Assembly (NCBI GenBank): GCA_041987545.1
Contig: JBHIWH010000003.1
Span: 124,001 to 188,000 of the forward strand
Source: JAJRXR01 sp041987545
Lineage (GTDB): Bacteria; Planctomycetota; Phycisphaerae; Phycisphaerales; UBA1924
Direction: 5' to 3'
DNA length: 64,000 nucleotides
Every line of letters begins with the position of its first letter. Position 1 is the stretch's first letter. Under the pieces are notes generated by a model that was given only the letters and a program-made list of their open reading frames with translations, made no database searches and was not told the DNA's origin. The position numbers and the translations under genes were made by a program. Of the stretch, positions 49,349-57,973 are shown in pieces.

Positions 49349-49951
49349 TCAGGTCTCGAGCCAGCAGACCACGCCGGTCGCCAGGTCGTAGACCGCCGGC
49401 ACGATCGCCAGCGAGCCCTCGCGGTTGAGCCTCGCGATGACGGGGCTCTCCTTCACCAGGTCGTCCATCGAGCGTCGGACGTTGGCCTTCAGGACCCGCC
49501 CGATCAGGTCCCCGTCGCCGTCCGCCCCGCCCTCGCGCTGCTCGCTCGCGACGTGCCGGATGGGGTCGAGGAGGATCTCGAGGACGTCGCTGTGCCGCTC
49601 GGGCGAGCACGCCGCGGCGACGGCGCCGCACTGGGTGTGCCCCATCACGACGATCAGCGGGCAGTCGAGGGCGGTGGCGGCGAACTCGAGGCTCGCCGCG
49701 GCCGCCACGTCGCACACGTTGCCCGCGACCCGCACGACGAACAGGTCGCCCACGCCCCGGTCGAAGACGCGCTCGACGGGCACGCGGGAATCGGCGCAGG
49801 TGAGCACCGCCGCGAACGGGCGCTGGTTCTCCATGCTCATCCGCGTGACGTGGTCGGTGTCGGTGTTGGGGTGCTCGCACTCGCCGCCGGCGAAGCGCAT
49901 GTTCCCCTCGATCAGCAGGTCGAGGGCCCCGCCCGGGTCGCTGGGGTGCAT
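49349..49951 (-). CDS. Beta-carbonic anhydrase
   Basis: A 200-residue beta-class enzyme: zinc ligands Cys52 (T-C-A-D-S-R), His105 and Cys108 (G-H-T-Q-C-G-A), and the catalytic Asp54/Arg56 pair. It hydrates CO2 to bicarbonate in the cytoplasm. Its ATG directly abuts the topA stop (TAG|ATG), so it is translated after topA from one message. The next gene downstream is a ClC, 50 bases on, with its own -10. Confidence 0.93.
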   Translation of the reverse strand: MHPSDPGGALDLLIEGNMRFAGGECEHPNTDTDHVTRMSMENQRPFAAVLTCADSRVPVERVFDRGVGDLFVVRVAGNVCDVAAAASLEFAATALDCPLIVVMGHTQCGAVAAACSPERHSDVLEILLDPIRHVASEQREGGADGDGDLIGRVLKANVRRSMDDLVKESPVIARLNREGSLAIVPAVYDLATGVVCWLET

Positions 49952-52819
49952 CTAGGCGGCGGACCCCGCGGCCTCGCGCGGGTCCCCCTCCAAGACCAGC
50001 TCGTCCACCCGCGGCGCCTCGGGCAGGGGCTTGCCCTTGTCGCCCGTGAGCGGGGTCCCGTCCAGCCGCTCGATGACGGGCACGGGGTGCTCCGCCTCGT
50101 GTGCCTCGAGCTTGCGGGTCAGCTCGGCCTTGAGCTTGTCGTCCAGCTCCGTCCACTTGCCGCGGCCCCGGCACTTGGGGAACCGCGAGCACCCGAGCCA
50201 GGGCCCGCGCGCCCCGGAGCGCAGGTTCAGGGGGCTGGAGCAGGTCGGGCAGGGCAGGTCCGTCTCGAGTGGCGGGGGCGAGGGGGCGACGACGTGCCCC
50301 TTCTTGTCGATGTTGAGGATCATGCCGAAGTCCGTCGGCTCGTCGTCCTCGCGGGCGGTGGCGATGAAGGGCCCGAAGCGGCCGGTCTTGCGGATCATCG
50401 GGCGCCCGGTCTGCGGGCAGCGGACGTCCACGAACTCGGCCTTCTGCGGGCGGCCCTCCCGATCGACGGGGCAGGCGTAGTCGCAGTCCGGGTAGCGGGA
50501 GCAGGAGAGGAACCGCCCGTTCTTGCCGAAGCGGTAGACCAGGTCCGAGTTGCACTTGGCGCAGCGGTACTCCTTGGGCGCCGGCTGCGTCTCGGCCTTG
50601 GCGTGGCCGAGCTCCTCGTGGGCGCGCTCGAGGCTCTCGCTGAATCGGCCGTAGAACTTCTGGAGCATGTCGATCCAGTCGAGGTGCTCGTCCTCGATCT
50701 TGTCGAGCTGCTCCTCCATCTGCCGCGTGTAGCCGATCTCCATGATCCGGGGGAAGGCCTCGACGAGCTTGTCGGTCACGACCTCGCCCAGGTCGGTCGC
50801 GTAGAACGCCCGGCGGATCTGCTCGACGTACTTCCGGTCCTGGATCGTCTGGATGATCGAGGCGTATGTGCTCGGGCGCCCGATCCCCTCGCTCTCGAGC
50901 GTCTTGATCAGGCTGGCCTCGGAGTACCGCCCGGGCGCGGACGTGAACCTCTGCTCGACGCCGAAGGCGAAGGGCGACAACGCCTGCTTCTCGGCGAGCT
51001 TGGGCAGGTTCTGCTCGTCGCCCCCCGAGGGGACGCCCGAGACTCGGTAGAACCCGTCGAAGACCAGCACTCTGCCAGAGGCCTTGAACGTGCACGCGGG
51101 CGCGCCGGGCTTGCCGCCCTCGATCAGCACCGTCGTCGCGTCCCACTTGGCCGGCGTCATCTGGCAGGCGACGAAGCGCTGCCAGATGAGCTCGTACAGC
51201 CGGAACTGGTCGGGCTTGAGCGCCCGCCTGACCTTGTCGGGCGTGCGCGCCGGGTCGGTCGGGCGGATCGCCTCGTGCGCCTCCTGGGCGGCCTTGTTGG
51301 AGCTCTTGAAGAAGTTGGGCTTGTCGGGCAGGTAGTCCTTGCCGTACGTCCTGTCGATGTGCGACCGGGCCGCGTCGACCGACTCGGGCGCCAGGTGCGT
51401 CGAGTCGGTACGCATGTACGTGATCAGACCCGTCGGCCCCTCGCCCGGGATGTCCACGCCCTCGTACAGCGCCTGGGCGGCGCGCATCGTCCGCTGGGCG
51501 CCGAAGCCCAGGCGGCTGGACGCGGCCTGCTGCATCGTGCTCGTGATGAACGGCGGCGACGGGCGGCTCGTCGTCCGCTTCGTCTCGATCGACTTGACGG
51601 CGTAGGGCGTCGCCGGGTCCGCCTCGCCCGTGACCGTCCGCACCCACCGCGCCGGGCCCTTGCCCTTCTCGTCCTCGGCGACGCTGGCCTCGACGCCGGT
51701 CAGCCCCGCCGCCTCGGCGATGGTCACGACCTCGGGCGTCAGGTCGCTCGAGTCGGCCGTCGCGAACTTGCCCGTCTTCTTGGATCGCGCCTCGGCGCTG
51801 ACCGCCTCGGGCGCGAAGCGGTCCACCGGCGCCTCGACGTTCTCGGCCTTGTTCACAAGCTCGAACTTCTTGCCCCCGACCTCGACCAGCTCGGCCCGGA
51901 TCGCGTTCTTCTTGCCGAGCCACGCGCCCTGCTTCTTGAGCGACGGGCCCTCGCCCTTGCGGGGGCCCTCGGTCTCCTTCTCGTCGAGGAACGCCGCCCA
52001 CGCCGGCGCCAGCTTCCGCGCCTCGTCCTCGGACAGCGCGAACATCCCCTCGACCTTCCAGTACTCGTCGGGCGTGAAGGCCCGGATCTCGCGCTCGCGC
52101 TCGACCACCAGCCGCACGGCGACCGACTGCACGCGCCCCGCGCTCAGCCCCCGCGCCACCTTCTTCCACAGGAGCGGGCTGACCTGGTAGCCCACGATCC
52201 GGTCCAGGATGCGGCGGGCCTGCTGCGCGTTGACCCGGTCCTCGTCGATCGGGTGCGGGTGCTGGAACGCCTTGGAGATCTCCCCCTTGGTGATCGCCGG
52301 GAAGATCACGCGGTTGGCCTGCTCGGCCTTGATGCCCAGCTCCTCGGCCAGGTGCCACGCGATCGCCTCGCCCTCGCGGTCGAGGTCCGTCGCGAACCAG
52401 ATCTTCCCGCCCGAGCCCAGGACCTCCTTGGCCGCCCGCTTCAGGTCCTTGATGACGTTCTCTTTGCCGGGCAGGATCGTGTACGAGGGCGTGAAGCGCT
52501 TCTCGATGTTCACGCCCGGCACCGGGGACTTGTCGCCCTTGGGCGCCTTGGTGGGCAGGTCGCGGACGTGCCCGACCGAGGCGAGCACGAGGTAGTCGGC
52601 GCCCAGGTACTTGTTGATCGTCTTGGCCTTGCTCGGGCTCTCGACGATGACCAGGTCCTTGCCCTGGCCCATCCCGGACTTGAAGCCCAGGCCCTTGCCG
52701 CCGCCGGAGCGCGCCGTCTTCTTGGTCGCGGCCTTCTTGTCTGAAGAGGCGGCGCGCGACGTCTTCTTCCGCGCCGCGGGCTTCTTGGTGGTCTTCTTGG
52801 TGGTCTTCTTCTTGGCCAT
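49952..52819 (-). CDS. topA: DNA topoisomerase I with basic N-terminal tail and extra insertion
   Basis: A 955-residue type IA topoisomerase. Residues 1-45 form a Lys/Ala/Thr-rich tail (K-K-K-T-T-K-K-T-T-K-K...) resembling a histone H1-type tail. The Toprim domain starts at DLVIVESPSKAKTI; the D-L-D-R-E-G metal motif is at about 145-150, and catalytic Tyr468 is in GLITYMRTDSTHL. About residues 265-405 hold an insertion of roughly 100 residues between domains compared with E. coli TopA. Two zinc-ribbon units (C-A-K-C ... C-S-R-Y-P-D-C and C-P-T-C ... C-S-R-F-P-K-C) end the enzyme. A perfect TTGACA at 52902-52907 is a possible -35. Confidence 0.95.
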   Translation of the reverse strand: MAKKKTTKKTTKKPAARKKTSRAASSDKKAATKKTARSGGGKGLGFKSGMGQGKDLVIVESPSKAKTINKYLGADYLVLASVGHVRDLPTKAPKGDKSPVPGVNIEKRFTPSYTILPGKENVIKDLKRAAKEVLGSGGKIWFATDLDREGEAIAWHLAEELGIKAEQANRVIFPAITKGEISKAFQHPHPIDEDRVNAQQARRILDRIVGYQVSPLLWKKVARGLSAGRVQSVAVRLVVEREREIRAFTPDEYWKVEGMFALSEDEARKLAPAWAAFLDEKETEGPRKGEGPSLKKQGAWLGKKNAIRAELVEVGGKKFELVNKAENVEAPVDRFAPEAVSAEARSKKTGKFATADSSDLTPEVVTIAEAAGLTGVEASVAEDEKGKGPARWVRTVTGEADPATPYAVKSIETKRTTSRPSPPFITSTMQQAASSRLGFGAQRTMRAAQALYEGVDIPGEGPTGLITYMRTDSTHLAPESVDAARSHIDRTYGKDYLPDKPNFFKSSNKAAQEAHEAIRPTDPARTPDKVRRALKPDQFRLYELIWQRFVACQMTPAKWDATTVLIEGGKPGAPACTFKASGRVLVFDGFYRVSGVPSGGDEQNLPKLAEKQALSPFAFGVEQRFTSAPGRYSEASLIKTLESEGIGRPSTYASIIQTIQDRKYVEQIRRAFYATDLGEVVTDKLVEAFPRIMEIGYTRQMEEQLDKIEDEHLDWIDMLQKFYGRFSESLERAHEELGHAKAETQPAPKEYRCAKCNSDLVYRFGKNGRFLSCSRYPDCDYACPVDREGRPQKAEFVDVRCPQTGRPMIRKTGRFGPFIATAREDDEPTDFGMILNIDKKGHVVAPSPPPLETDLPCPTCSSPLNLRSGARGPWLGCSRFPKCRGRGKWTELDDKLKAELTRKLEAHEAEHPVPVIERLDGTPLTGDKGKPLPEAPRVDELVLEGDPREAAGSAA

Positions 52820-53013
52820 AGGGCTGCCGCGCCCGGGGGGTCCTCGCTCGCTCCGGCCCGACCGGGCGATCGGGGGGAGCCAATGCCACGCGTGGGGGGC
52901 GTGTCAAGGGCGAGCCCGGCGGATCGCCCCTGGGATCGGCTCAGGCCCATCGTCGGGCCGAGGGCCTCCGCCCCTTGAGCCCGCCCCGAGCCACCCGCCC
53001 GGGCGGCCGGGCC

Positions 53014-53973
53014 TCAGGGCGGCGCAAGGCAGGCCTCGACAACGCGTTGGGCCTGCTCCTTTGTTCCCGACCCCTCGGCGTCCAGCCAGACCGACCCGGG
53101 TGTCGCCCGCAGCCGTCGCAGCCACGTCCGCTGGTTCTTGGCAAAACGCCGCGTCTCGATCTTGATCCGCTCGACGGCGTCCTCGAGCGAGCATCGCCCC
53201 TCGAAGTGGGCGACCAGCTGCTTGTACCCGATCGCCTCGCCCGCCTGCGGGCCCAGCCGTCCTGCCTCCCAGAGCCCCCTGGCCTCCTCCGCCAGCCCGC
53301 CCTCGACCATCGCCCGCACGCGGGCGTTGATCCGGCGGTTGAGGCTCTCGGCCTCCCAGTCCAGGCCGACGAGCACGCGGTCCGTCGCCGGCTGCCGGTC
53401 CTGGGCCCACTGGGTCTGGAGCGACGAGATCGACCGCCCCGTCTGGCGGAAGACCTCCAGGGCCCGGACCGTGCGTCGCTCGTCTGAGGGATGAATCCGC
53501 TCGGCCGCCTCGGGATCGACCCGCGCCAGCTCCGCCCGCCGCTCTTGCTGGGCCAGCTCCTCGATCGCGGCCCGGACCTCGGCGTCGGGCTCGGGCCCCT
53601 GGAACAGGCCGAAAAGCAGGGCCTGGATGTACAGGTGCGTCCCTCCGACCACGATCGGGGTCTGGCCATCGCGCATGATCTGCGCGATCGCGGCCTCGGC
53701 GGCCCGGAGCCACTCGTGGACCGTGAACCGCTCCGTCGGCTCGGCGATGTCGATCAGGTGGTGGGGGACGCCCCGACGCTCGGCCTGGGAGGGCTTGGCG
53801 GTCCCGATGTCCAGGCCCCGGTAGACGAGGAACGCGTCGGCCGAGACCGCCTGGGCGCCCCCCAGGCCGCGGCGAGCCAGCTCGTCGGCGACGGCGAGGG
53901 CGAGGTCGGTCTTCCCGCCCGCCGTCGGGCCGCAGATCACCGGGAAGCGGGGGGGCGGGTCCTGGGCGGGCAT
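53014..53973 (-). CDS. miaA: tRNA dimethylallyltransferase
   Basis: A 319-residue enzyme: P-loop G-P-T-A-G-G-K-T (15-22), S-A-D-A-F-L-V-Y-R-G-L-D-I-G-T-A-K-P, V-P-H-H-L-I-D, V-V-G-G-T-H-L-Y, and EAIGYKQLVAHFEG near the end. It adds a dimethylallyl group to A37 of UNN-reading tRNAs. TAGCAT (53980-53985) lies six bases before the ATG, matching the leaderless pattern. A separate transcription unit: the 194-base gap to topA holds nothing clear apart from the topA promoter candidate. Confidence 0.94.
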   Translation of the reverse strand: MPAQDPPPRFPVICGPTAGGKTDLALAVADELARRGLGGAQAVSADAFLVYRGLDIGTAKPSQAERRGVPHHLIDIAEPTERFTVHEWLRAAEAAIAQIMRDGQTPIVVGGTHLYIQALLFGLFQGPEPDAEVRAAIEELAQQERRAELARVDPEAAERIHPSDERRTVRALEVFRQTGRSISSLQTQWAQDRQPATDRVLVGLDWEAESLNRRINARVRAMVEGGLAEEARGLWEAGRLGPQAGEAIGYKQLVAHFEGRCSLEDAVERIKIETRRFAKNQRTWLRRLRATPGSVWLDAEGSGTKEQAQRVVEACLAPP

Positions 53974-53979
53974 CGGGCG

Positions 53980-53985
53980 ATGCTA
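53980..53985 (-). promoter_or_regulatory. -10 element of miaA, leaderless type
   Basis: On the minus strand TAGCAT, six bases (CGCCCG), then ATG 53973. Confidence 0.5.
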
Positions 53986-54141
53986 GCCCGCGGGGCGGCG
54001 GGGTAACTATCTGGCAATTTTCTGGAACTGCCCGCGAGTCGGGGCGGATCGATCGGCGCGGGCGGGGAGTCCGCCGGGGGACCGACGCGTGGGTGACGCG
54101 ACGCACGAGCCAGTTCGGCGCCCCCGGCTCCCCCTCGGGCT

Positions 54142-54293
54142 CGCGCCGGGGACCGTCCCGGCGCGGACCTCTCTCTCCCCGCTCGCGGTCGGGGGGTGCT
54201 CTACCCGGTGAGACCCTGACCCGGAGTTGCCCGACGCGCAGACCCGCGCGTCAACCCGACCCGGCCCCCGGGGGCGACGTTCACCCCGGGGGC
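54142..54293. other. Hairpin-rich intergenic segment between miaA and the flotillin gene
   Basis: The 364-base gap contains at least four inverted repeats: CGCGCCGGG/CCCGGCGCG (54142-54165, loop six), CCCCG/CGGGG just after it, GACGCG/CGCGTC (near 54233-54252), and a perfect 10-bp GCCCCCGGGG/CCCCGGGGGC (54264-54293). On the plus strand the last is followed by TGTTTGTCTG, a weak U-tract. It could be a terminator cluster for the minus-strand flotillin gene or a plus-strand structured RNA. No known RNA family recognised, and no ORF. Confidence 0.4.
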
Positions 54294-54337
54294 TGTTTGT
54301 CTGCGCGGGCTGAGTGCGCGGGTGGTTTGCGCGTCGG

Positions 54338-55957
54338 CTACTCGTCCGTGTGCCGCGGCGTGGTGGGCGGCTCGTCGATCGTGTCGTCGGCGTCGCGTAC
54401 GCGACCGAGCGCGCCGGGCAGCTCGATGCCGGCCTGCCGCGCCAGCTCGTGGACCTGGGGCAGCGAGCCGATCATGCCCGAGAGGAAGTCGGCCGTGGCG
54501 CTGCGCGCCCCGCCGTCCTTGCCCTCGATCGTCTGCCCGCGGCCCGAGTCCCAGACCGTGATCTTGTCGATCTTGAGGTTCTGGATCGCCTTGACCTGCG
54601 CCTCGACGAGCTGGGGCAACTGCTCGATCATCAGCAGCGTGGGCGCGACCTGCGGGTTCTCGGCGCACGCCGCCACCAGCTGGCGGTAGCCCTCGGCCTT
54701 GGCCTCGAGCACCTGCTGCAGGCCCTTGGCCTCCGCCTCGTACTTGGCCAGGATCGCGTCCGCCTCGCCCCGCGCCTCGCGGCGCTCGCGCTCGGCGACC
54801 GCCTCGGCCTCGATCTCCACCCGCTTCTTCTCGATCTCCTGGGGCGCCAGCTGCTCCTTGGCCAGCCTCGCCAGTTCCTGCTCGCGCTCGGCCTGGAAGA
54901 TCTTCTCGGCGGCGATGGCGGCCGCCACGTCCGACCGGCGCCTCGCCTCGGCCCGGACCTCGGCCAGCTTCGCGTTCGACTCGGCGATCTCCGCCTGCGA
55001 CGTGTTCTCGCCCTCGACCGCGTTGGCCTCGGCGTCGGCGACCTGGATGCGCTGCGTCTGCTCGGCACGCTTGCTCGCCGCGACCGTCTCGGCGTTGCGC
55101 TCGGCGATCGCGATCTCCTGGTCGCGCTTCGACTCGGCCTCGCCCACCTGGGCCTCGGCCTCGTAGCTGGCGATCGCGACGCGCTTCTGGCGCTCGGCCT
55201 CCTTCTGGCCCTGCTCGGCCAGCGCCCGCTCCTGCGAGACGCGGACGTTGCGGTCCCGGACGGCCGCGGCCTCGCCGACGGCGCCCTCGCGTTCCTGCTC
55301 GGCGACCTCGACCTTCGCCCGGTTGATCGCCTCGGCCGCCGCCCGCTGGCCGATGGCGACGATGTACCCGGACTCGTCGGTGATGTCGCGGATGTTCACG
55401 TTGATCAGCTCGAGGCCGATCTTGTTGATCTCCTGGGTGACGTTCTCGTTGATCAGGCCCATGAACTTCTCGCGGTCCTTGTTGATCTCCTCGATCGACA
55501 GGGTCGCGATGACGAGCCTGAGCTGGCCCAGGATGATGTCCTGCGCCTGCTCGCGGATCGCCTGCGGGGGCAGGCCCAGCAGGCGCTCGGCGGCGTTGGT
55601 CATGAGCACGGGGTCGGTCGAGATGCCGACCGTGAACGTCGAGGGCACGTTCACCCGGATGTTGTTCAGCGACAACGCCCCCTCGAGCGGGATGTCGATG
55701 ACCAGGGGCTCCAGGGACATGTACGCGTAGTCCTGGACCACGGGCCAGACGAACTTGCCGCCCGAGTGGAAGCATCGGGTGCCCTTCTTGCCGGCCGTGC
55801 CCCAGATCACGAGGATCCGGTTGGACGGGCAGCGCCGGTACCGGCTGGCGAGGAAGAAGACGACGAACAGGAGGACGAAGACCGCGACGACGATGCCGAC
55901 GATCGCGAAGATCCCCGCGTTCCCAGAGTCCGATTGCGCCAGCGTCAGTAGGTCCAT
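54338..55957 (-). CDS. Flotillin-like SPFH (band 7) protein
   Basis: A 539-residue protein: N-terminal transmembrane helix (about 14-37), an SPFH domain (about 45-230: SNRILVIWGTAGKKG ... TDPVLMTNAAERLLGL ... INVNIRDITDESGYI), then a long Glu/Ala/Arg-rich flotillin coiled coil (about 230-440: KVEVAEQEREGAVGEAAAVR and similar). Flotillins assemble membrane microdomain scaffolds. GGGAGG precedes the ATG. Upstream and in the same direction is the NfeD-like gene, its usual partner. Confidence 0.92.
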   Translation of the reverse strand: MDLLTLAQSDSGNAGIFAIVGIVVAVFVLLFVVFFLASRYRRCPSNRILVIWGTAGKKGTRCFHSGGKFVWPVVQDYAYMSLEPLVIDIPLEGALSLNNIRVNVPSTFTVGISTDPVLMTNAAERLLGLPPQAIREQAQDIILGQLRLVIATLSIEEINKDREKFMGLINENVTQEINKIGLELINVNIRDITDESGYIVAIGQRAAAEAINRAKVEVAEQEREGAVGEAAAVRDRNVRVSQERALAEQGQKEAERQKRVAIASYEAEAQVGEAESKRDQEIAIAERNAETVAASKRAEQTQRIQVADAEANAVEGENTSQAEIAESNAKLAEVRAEARRRSDVAAAIAAEKIFQAEREQELARLAKEQLAPQEIEKKRVEIEAEAVAERERREARGEADAILAKYEAEAKGLQQVLEAKAEGYRQLVAACAENPQVAPTLLMIEQLPQLVEAQVKAIQNLKIDKITVWDSGRGQTIEGKDGGARSATADFLSGMIGSLPQVHELARQAGIELPGALGRVRDADDTIDEPPTTPRHTDE

Positions 55958-56039
55958 CCGCCTCCCGTCCTTTCCTTACTTGTCGTCGCGTCGCGCCCGA
56001 ACGACCCGGCGCCATCCCATCCCCATCAACCCGCTCGAC

Positions 56040-56630
56040 CTACGCGCCCAGGGGTTCCACCGTCACGAAGTTGCCCGCCTTATCCGCGCGGGCCACGCGG
56101 ACGCGTGTGTTCGACGGCAGCACCTCGGCCCCGTCCTGCACGGCGTCCAGCTCGCGTCGTCTGTCCTCGATCACCACCGTCACCCGCCCCCGCCCCTGCC
56201 CCGTCGGCGGGACCATGACGTAGATCGTGCCCTCCAGGCCCACGGCCCGGTCGATCGTGATGTTGTCGGAGCGCTGCAGCTTCAGGAACGAGCGCATCAG
56301 CACGACCATCAGCCACGCGATCGCGACGCCGGCGGCGATCGAGATGAGCACGGCGACGGGGAAGCTGACCTCGAGGGCCCGCAGCGCCGCCAGGCCCATC
56401 CAGCCCGAGCCCATGGCGAAGGCGGCGATGGTCTGGATGCTCAGCCAGCCGAACTCGGAGCCGGGCGAGTGCCCCTCCCCGAAGTCGCCGCCCGCGTCGA
56501 CGCCCGTGTCGATGTCGGCGTCCAGGTCCGCGCCCAGCTGCCCGAGGACGAGCTGGAGGACGAGGACGATGGTGCCCAGCAGCGCGGGCACGCTGAACCA
56601 GATGGCGCCGTTTGAAAACAGGAAGTCCAT
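56040..56630 (-). CDS. NfeD-like membrane protein with OB-type C-terminal domain
   Basis: A 196-residue protein: three hydrophobic helices (about 8-29, 65-87, 91-115) and a C-terminal beta-barrel (about 125-196, ending ...NTRVRVARADKAGNFVTVEPLGA) as in short NfeD proteins. In the first loop is an Asp/Gly-rich stretch (ADLDADIDTGVDAGGDFG). Known: nfeD genes pair with flotillin/stomatin genes, as here (83 bases upstream of the flotillin start). ATG 56630 has GGAG about seven bases upstream; ATG 56636 is in frame but would sit against the GGAG. Confidence 0.87.
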   Translation of the reverse strand: MDFLFSNGAIWFSVPALLGTIVLVLQLVLGQLGADLDADIDTGVDAGGDFGEGHSPGSEFGWLSIQTIAAFAMGSGWMGLAALRALEVSFPVAVLISIAAGVAIAWLMVVLMRSFLKLQRSDNITIDRAVGLEGTIYVMVPPTGQGRGRVTVVIEDRRRELDAVQDGAEVLPSNTRVRVARADKAGNFVTVEPLGA

Positions 56631-56801
56631 GACCATGCTCCGCGCGGTCCGACCGCCGGGCATGGTACCGAAAACGCCTGCTGGACCATGTGGGTGAGAC
56701 CCGGCGGGATCCGGCCCGCTCGGGGACTCTTTGGGGAATCACCGCCGCGGATTCCGCGCGCGTTCCATGGCTGATCGGGTTGAGGGGCGCGTCTCGCCGG
56801 C

Positions 56802-57950
56802 TCAGGCGGCCAGGTCGAGATCCGAGAAGCCATCGTCGTCGGCGTCGGTCTCGAAGCCGCCCCACTCGTCCTTGGGCAGGTGGCGGTGGTGCACTCGGAT
56901 GACGCGTGCCAGCTGCGTCGCGAACTGGTCGGCGATGACCTGCAGCAGCTTCACGTCGCTCTCGGCGAACGCCGACCGCTTGTCGCGGAAGAGCGAGATG
57001 ACGGCCAGGCACTCGTCGGCCTGGCGGCAGGAGACGACCAGCATCGCCGACTCGTCGAGCCAGTGGGCGCTCTCGCCCAGGTAGTGCTCGAGCTCGACCG
57101 AGCCCGAGAGGGCCAGGACGGAGTCCTGCTCCTCGAAGCGGGGGGCGAGCGTGTCGGCCAGCTGGTCCATGAGGACCTCGGCCGCGTCCTTCGGGCAGTC
57201 GTAGTTGACGTACGCGCCCAGGGAGAACTCGCCCGAGGTCGCGGGCAGGAAGATGGCGGCGTTGGTCGAGCCGACCTTGCCCAGCACGTACTCGAGCAGC
57301 GTGCGGAGCAGGCTCTCGATGTCCAGCTCCTGCTTGAGCATCGACGACAGCTCGGTGGTGACCGAGACGTCCTCGAGCTGGTCGGAGAGCTCGCGGTAGG
57401 CGTCCACCAGGTCGTTGCAAAGCTCGCCCACGTGCCCGGAGACCTCCTTGCGGGCGTTGTTGAGCTGGTGGCAGAGCCGCTTCAGGCGGGCGACGCGGGC
57501 CTCGCGCTGGCGGACGCGGTGCGCCCGCTCGCAGGCGGCCTCGATGCGGGTGAGCATCTCGGGCTCGTCGAGTGTGACCTCGATGAGGTCGGTCGCGCCG
57601 GCGCGCATGGCGCCGAGGGCCTCGTCGACGTCGGCCCGGTCGCCGAGCATGGCGCTGACGATGGACGGCGTGGAGCGGGCGGCGGTCTCGGCGACCTCGA
57701 GGCCGCGGCCGCCGCCGAGGGTCGTGTCAATGAGCGCCAGGTCGTGCAGCCCCTTGTCCAGGTGGCGGCGGGCCTCGGTGATCGTGCGGGCGACGCTGAC
57801 ACACTCGACGCGCCCCTGGAGCAGGGCGACGAGTCGGCGGTGGAGGCTGGGACGGGGGGAGCAGACGAGCACGCGGACGGTCCGCACCGGGTCCGGCTGG
57901 GCCTCCCGCGATCCGTCGCGTCCGGCTTGGCCTGTGTCTCGTGCGCCCAT
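56802..57950 (-). CDS. Pseudoreceiver-GAF signalling protein
   Basis: A 382-residue protein. Residues about 24-140 have the receiver fold (VRVLVCSPRPSLHRRLVALL ... LALIDTTLGGGRG with Asp75 at the phospho position), but the acidic pocket (usually D-D) reads C-S-P and the usual Lys is missing, so phosphorylation is doubtful. A helical linker (about 145-210) and a GAF domain (about 215-355: IESLLRTLLEYVLGKVGSTNAAIF ... LLQVIADQFATQLA) follow. No output domain. Last gene of a three-gene minus-strand operon, 23 bases after the kinase. Confidence 0.78.
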   Translation of the reverse strand: MGARDTGQAGRDGSREAQPDPVRTVRVLVCSPRPSLHRRLVALLQGRVECVSVARTITEARRHLDKGLHDLALIDTTLGGGRGLEVAETAARSTPSIVSAMLGDRADVDEALGAMRAGATDLIEVTLDEPEMLTRIEAACERAHRVRQREARVARLKRLCHQLNNARKEVSGHVGELCNDLVDAYRELSDQLEDVSVTTELSSMLKQELDIESLLRTLLEYVLGKVGSTNAAIFLPATSGEFSLGAYVNYDCPKDAAEVLMDQLADTLAPRFEEQDSVLALSGSVELEHYLGESAHWLDESAMLVVSCRQADECLAVISLFRDKRSAFAESDVKLLQVIADQFATQLARVIRVHHRHLPKDEWGGFETDADDDGFSDLDLAA

Positions 57951-57973
57951 CCGTGCGTCCCTCTGTCCTCGGT

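Noticed and set aside
49311..52907. Plus- and minus-strand long ORFs (over 1000 codons) over topA
   Set aside because: Out-of-frame shadows. The real topA frame has all catalytic and zinc motifs.
54142..54300. SRP RNA, 6S RNA, RNase P RNA or tmRNA in the miaA-flotillin gap
   Set aside because: None of the conserved cores of these RNAs could be found in the segment.
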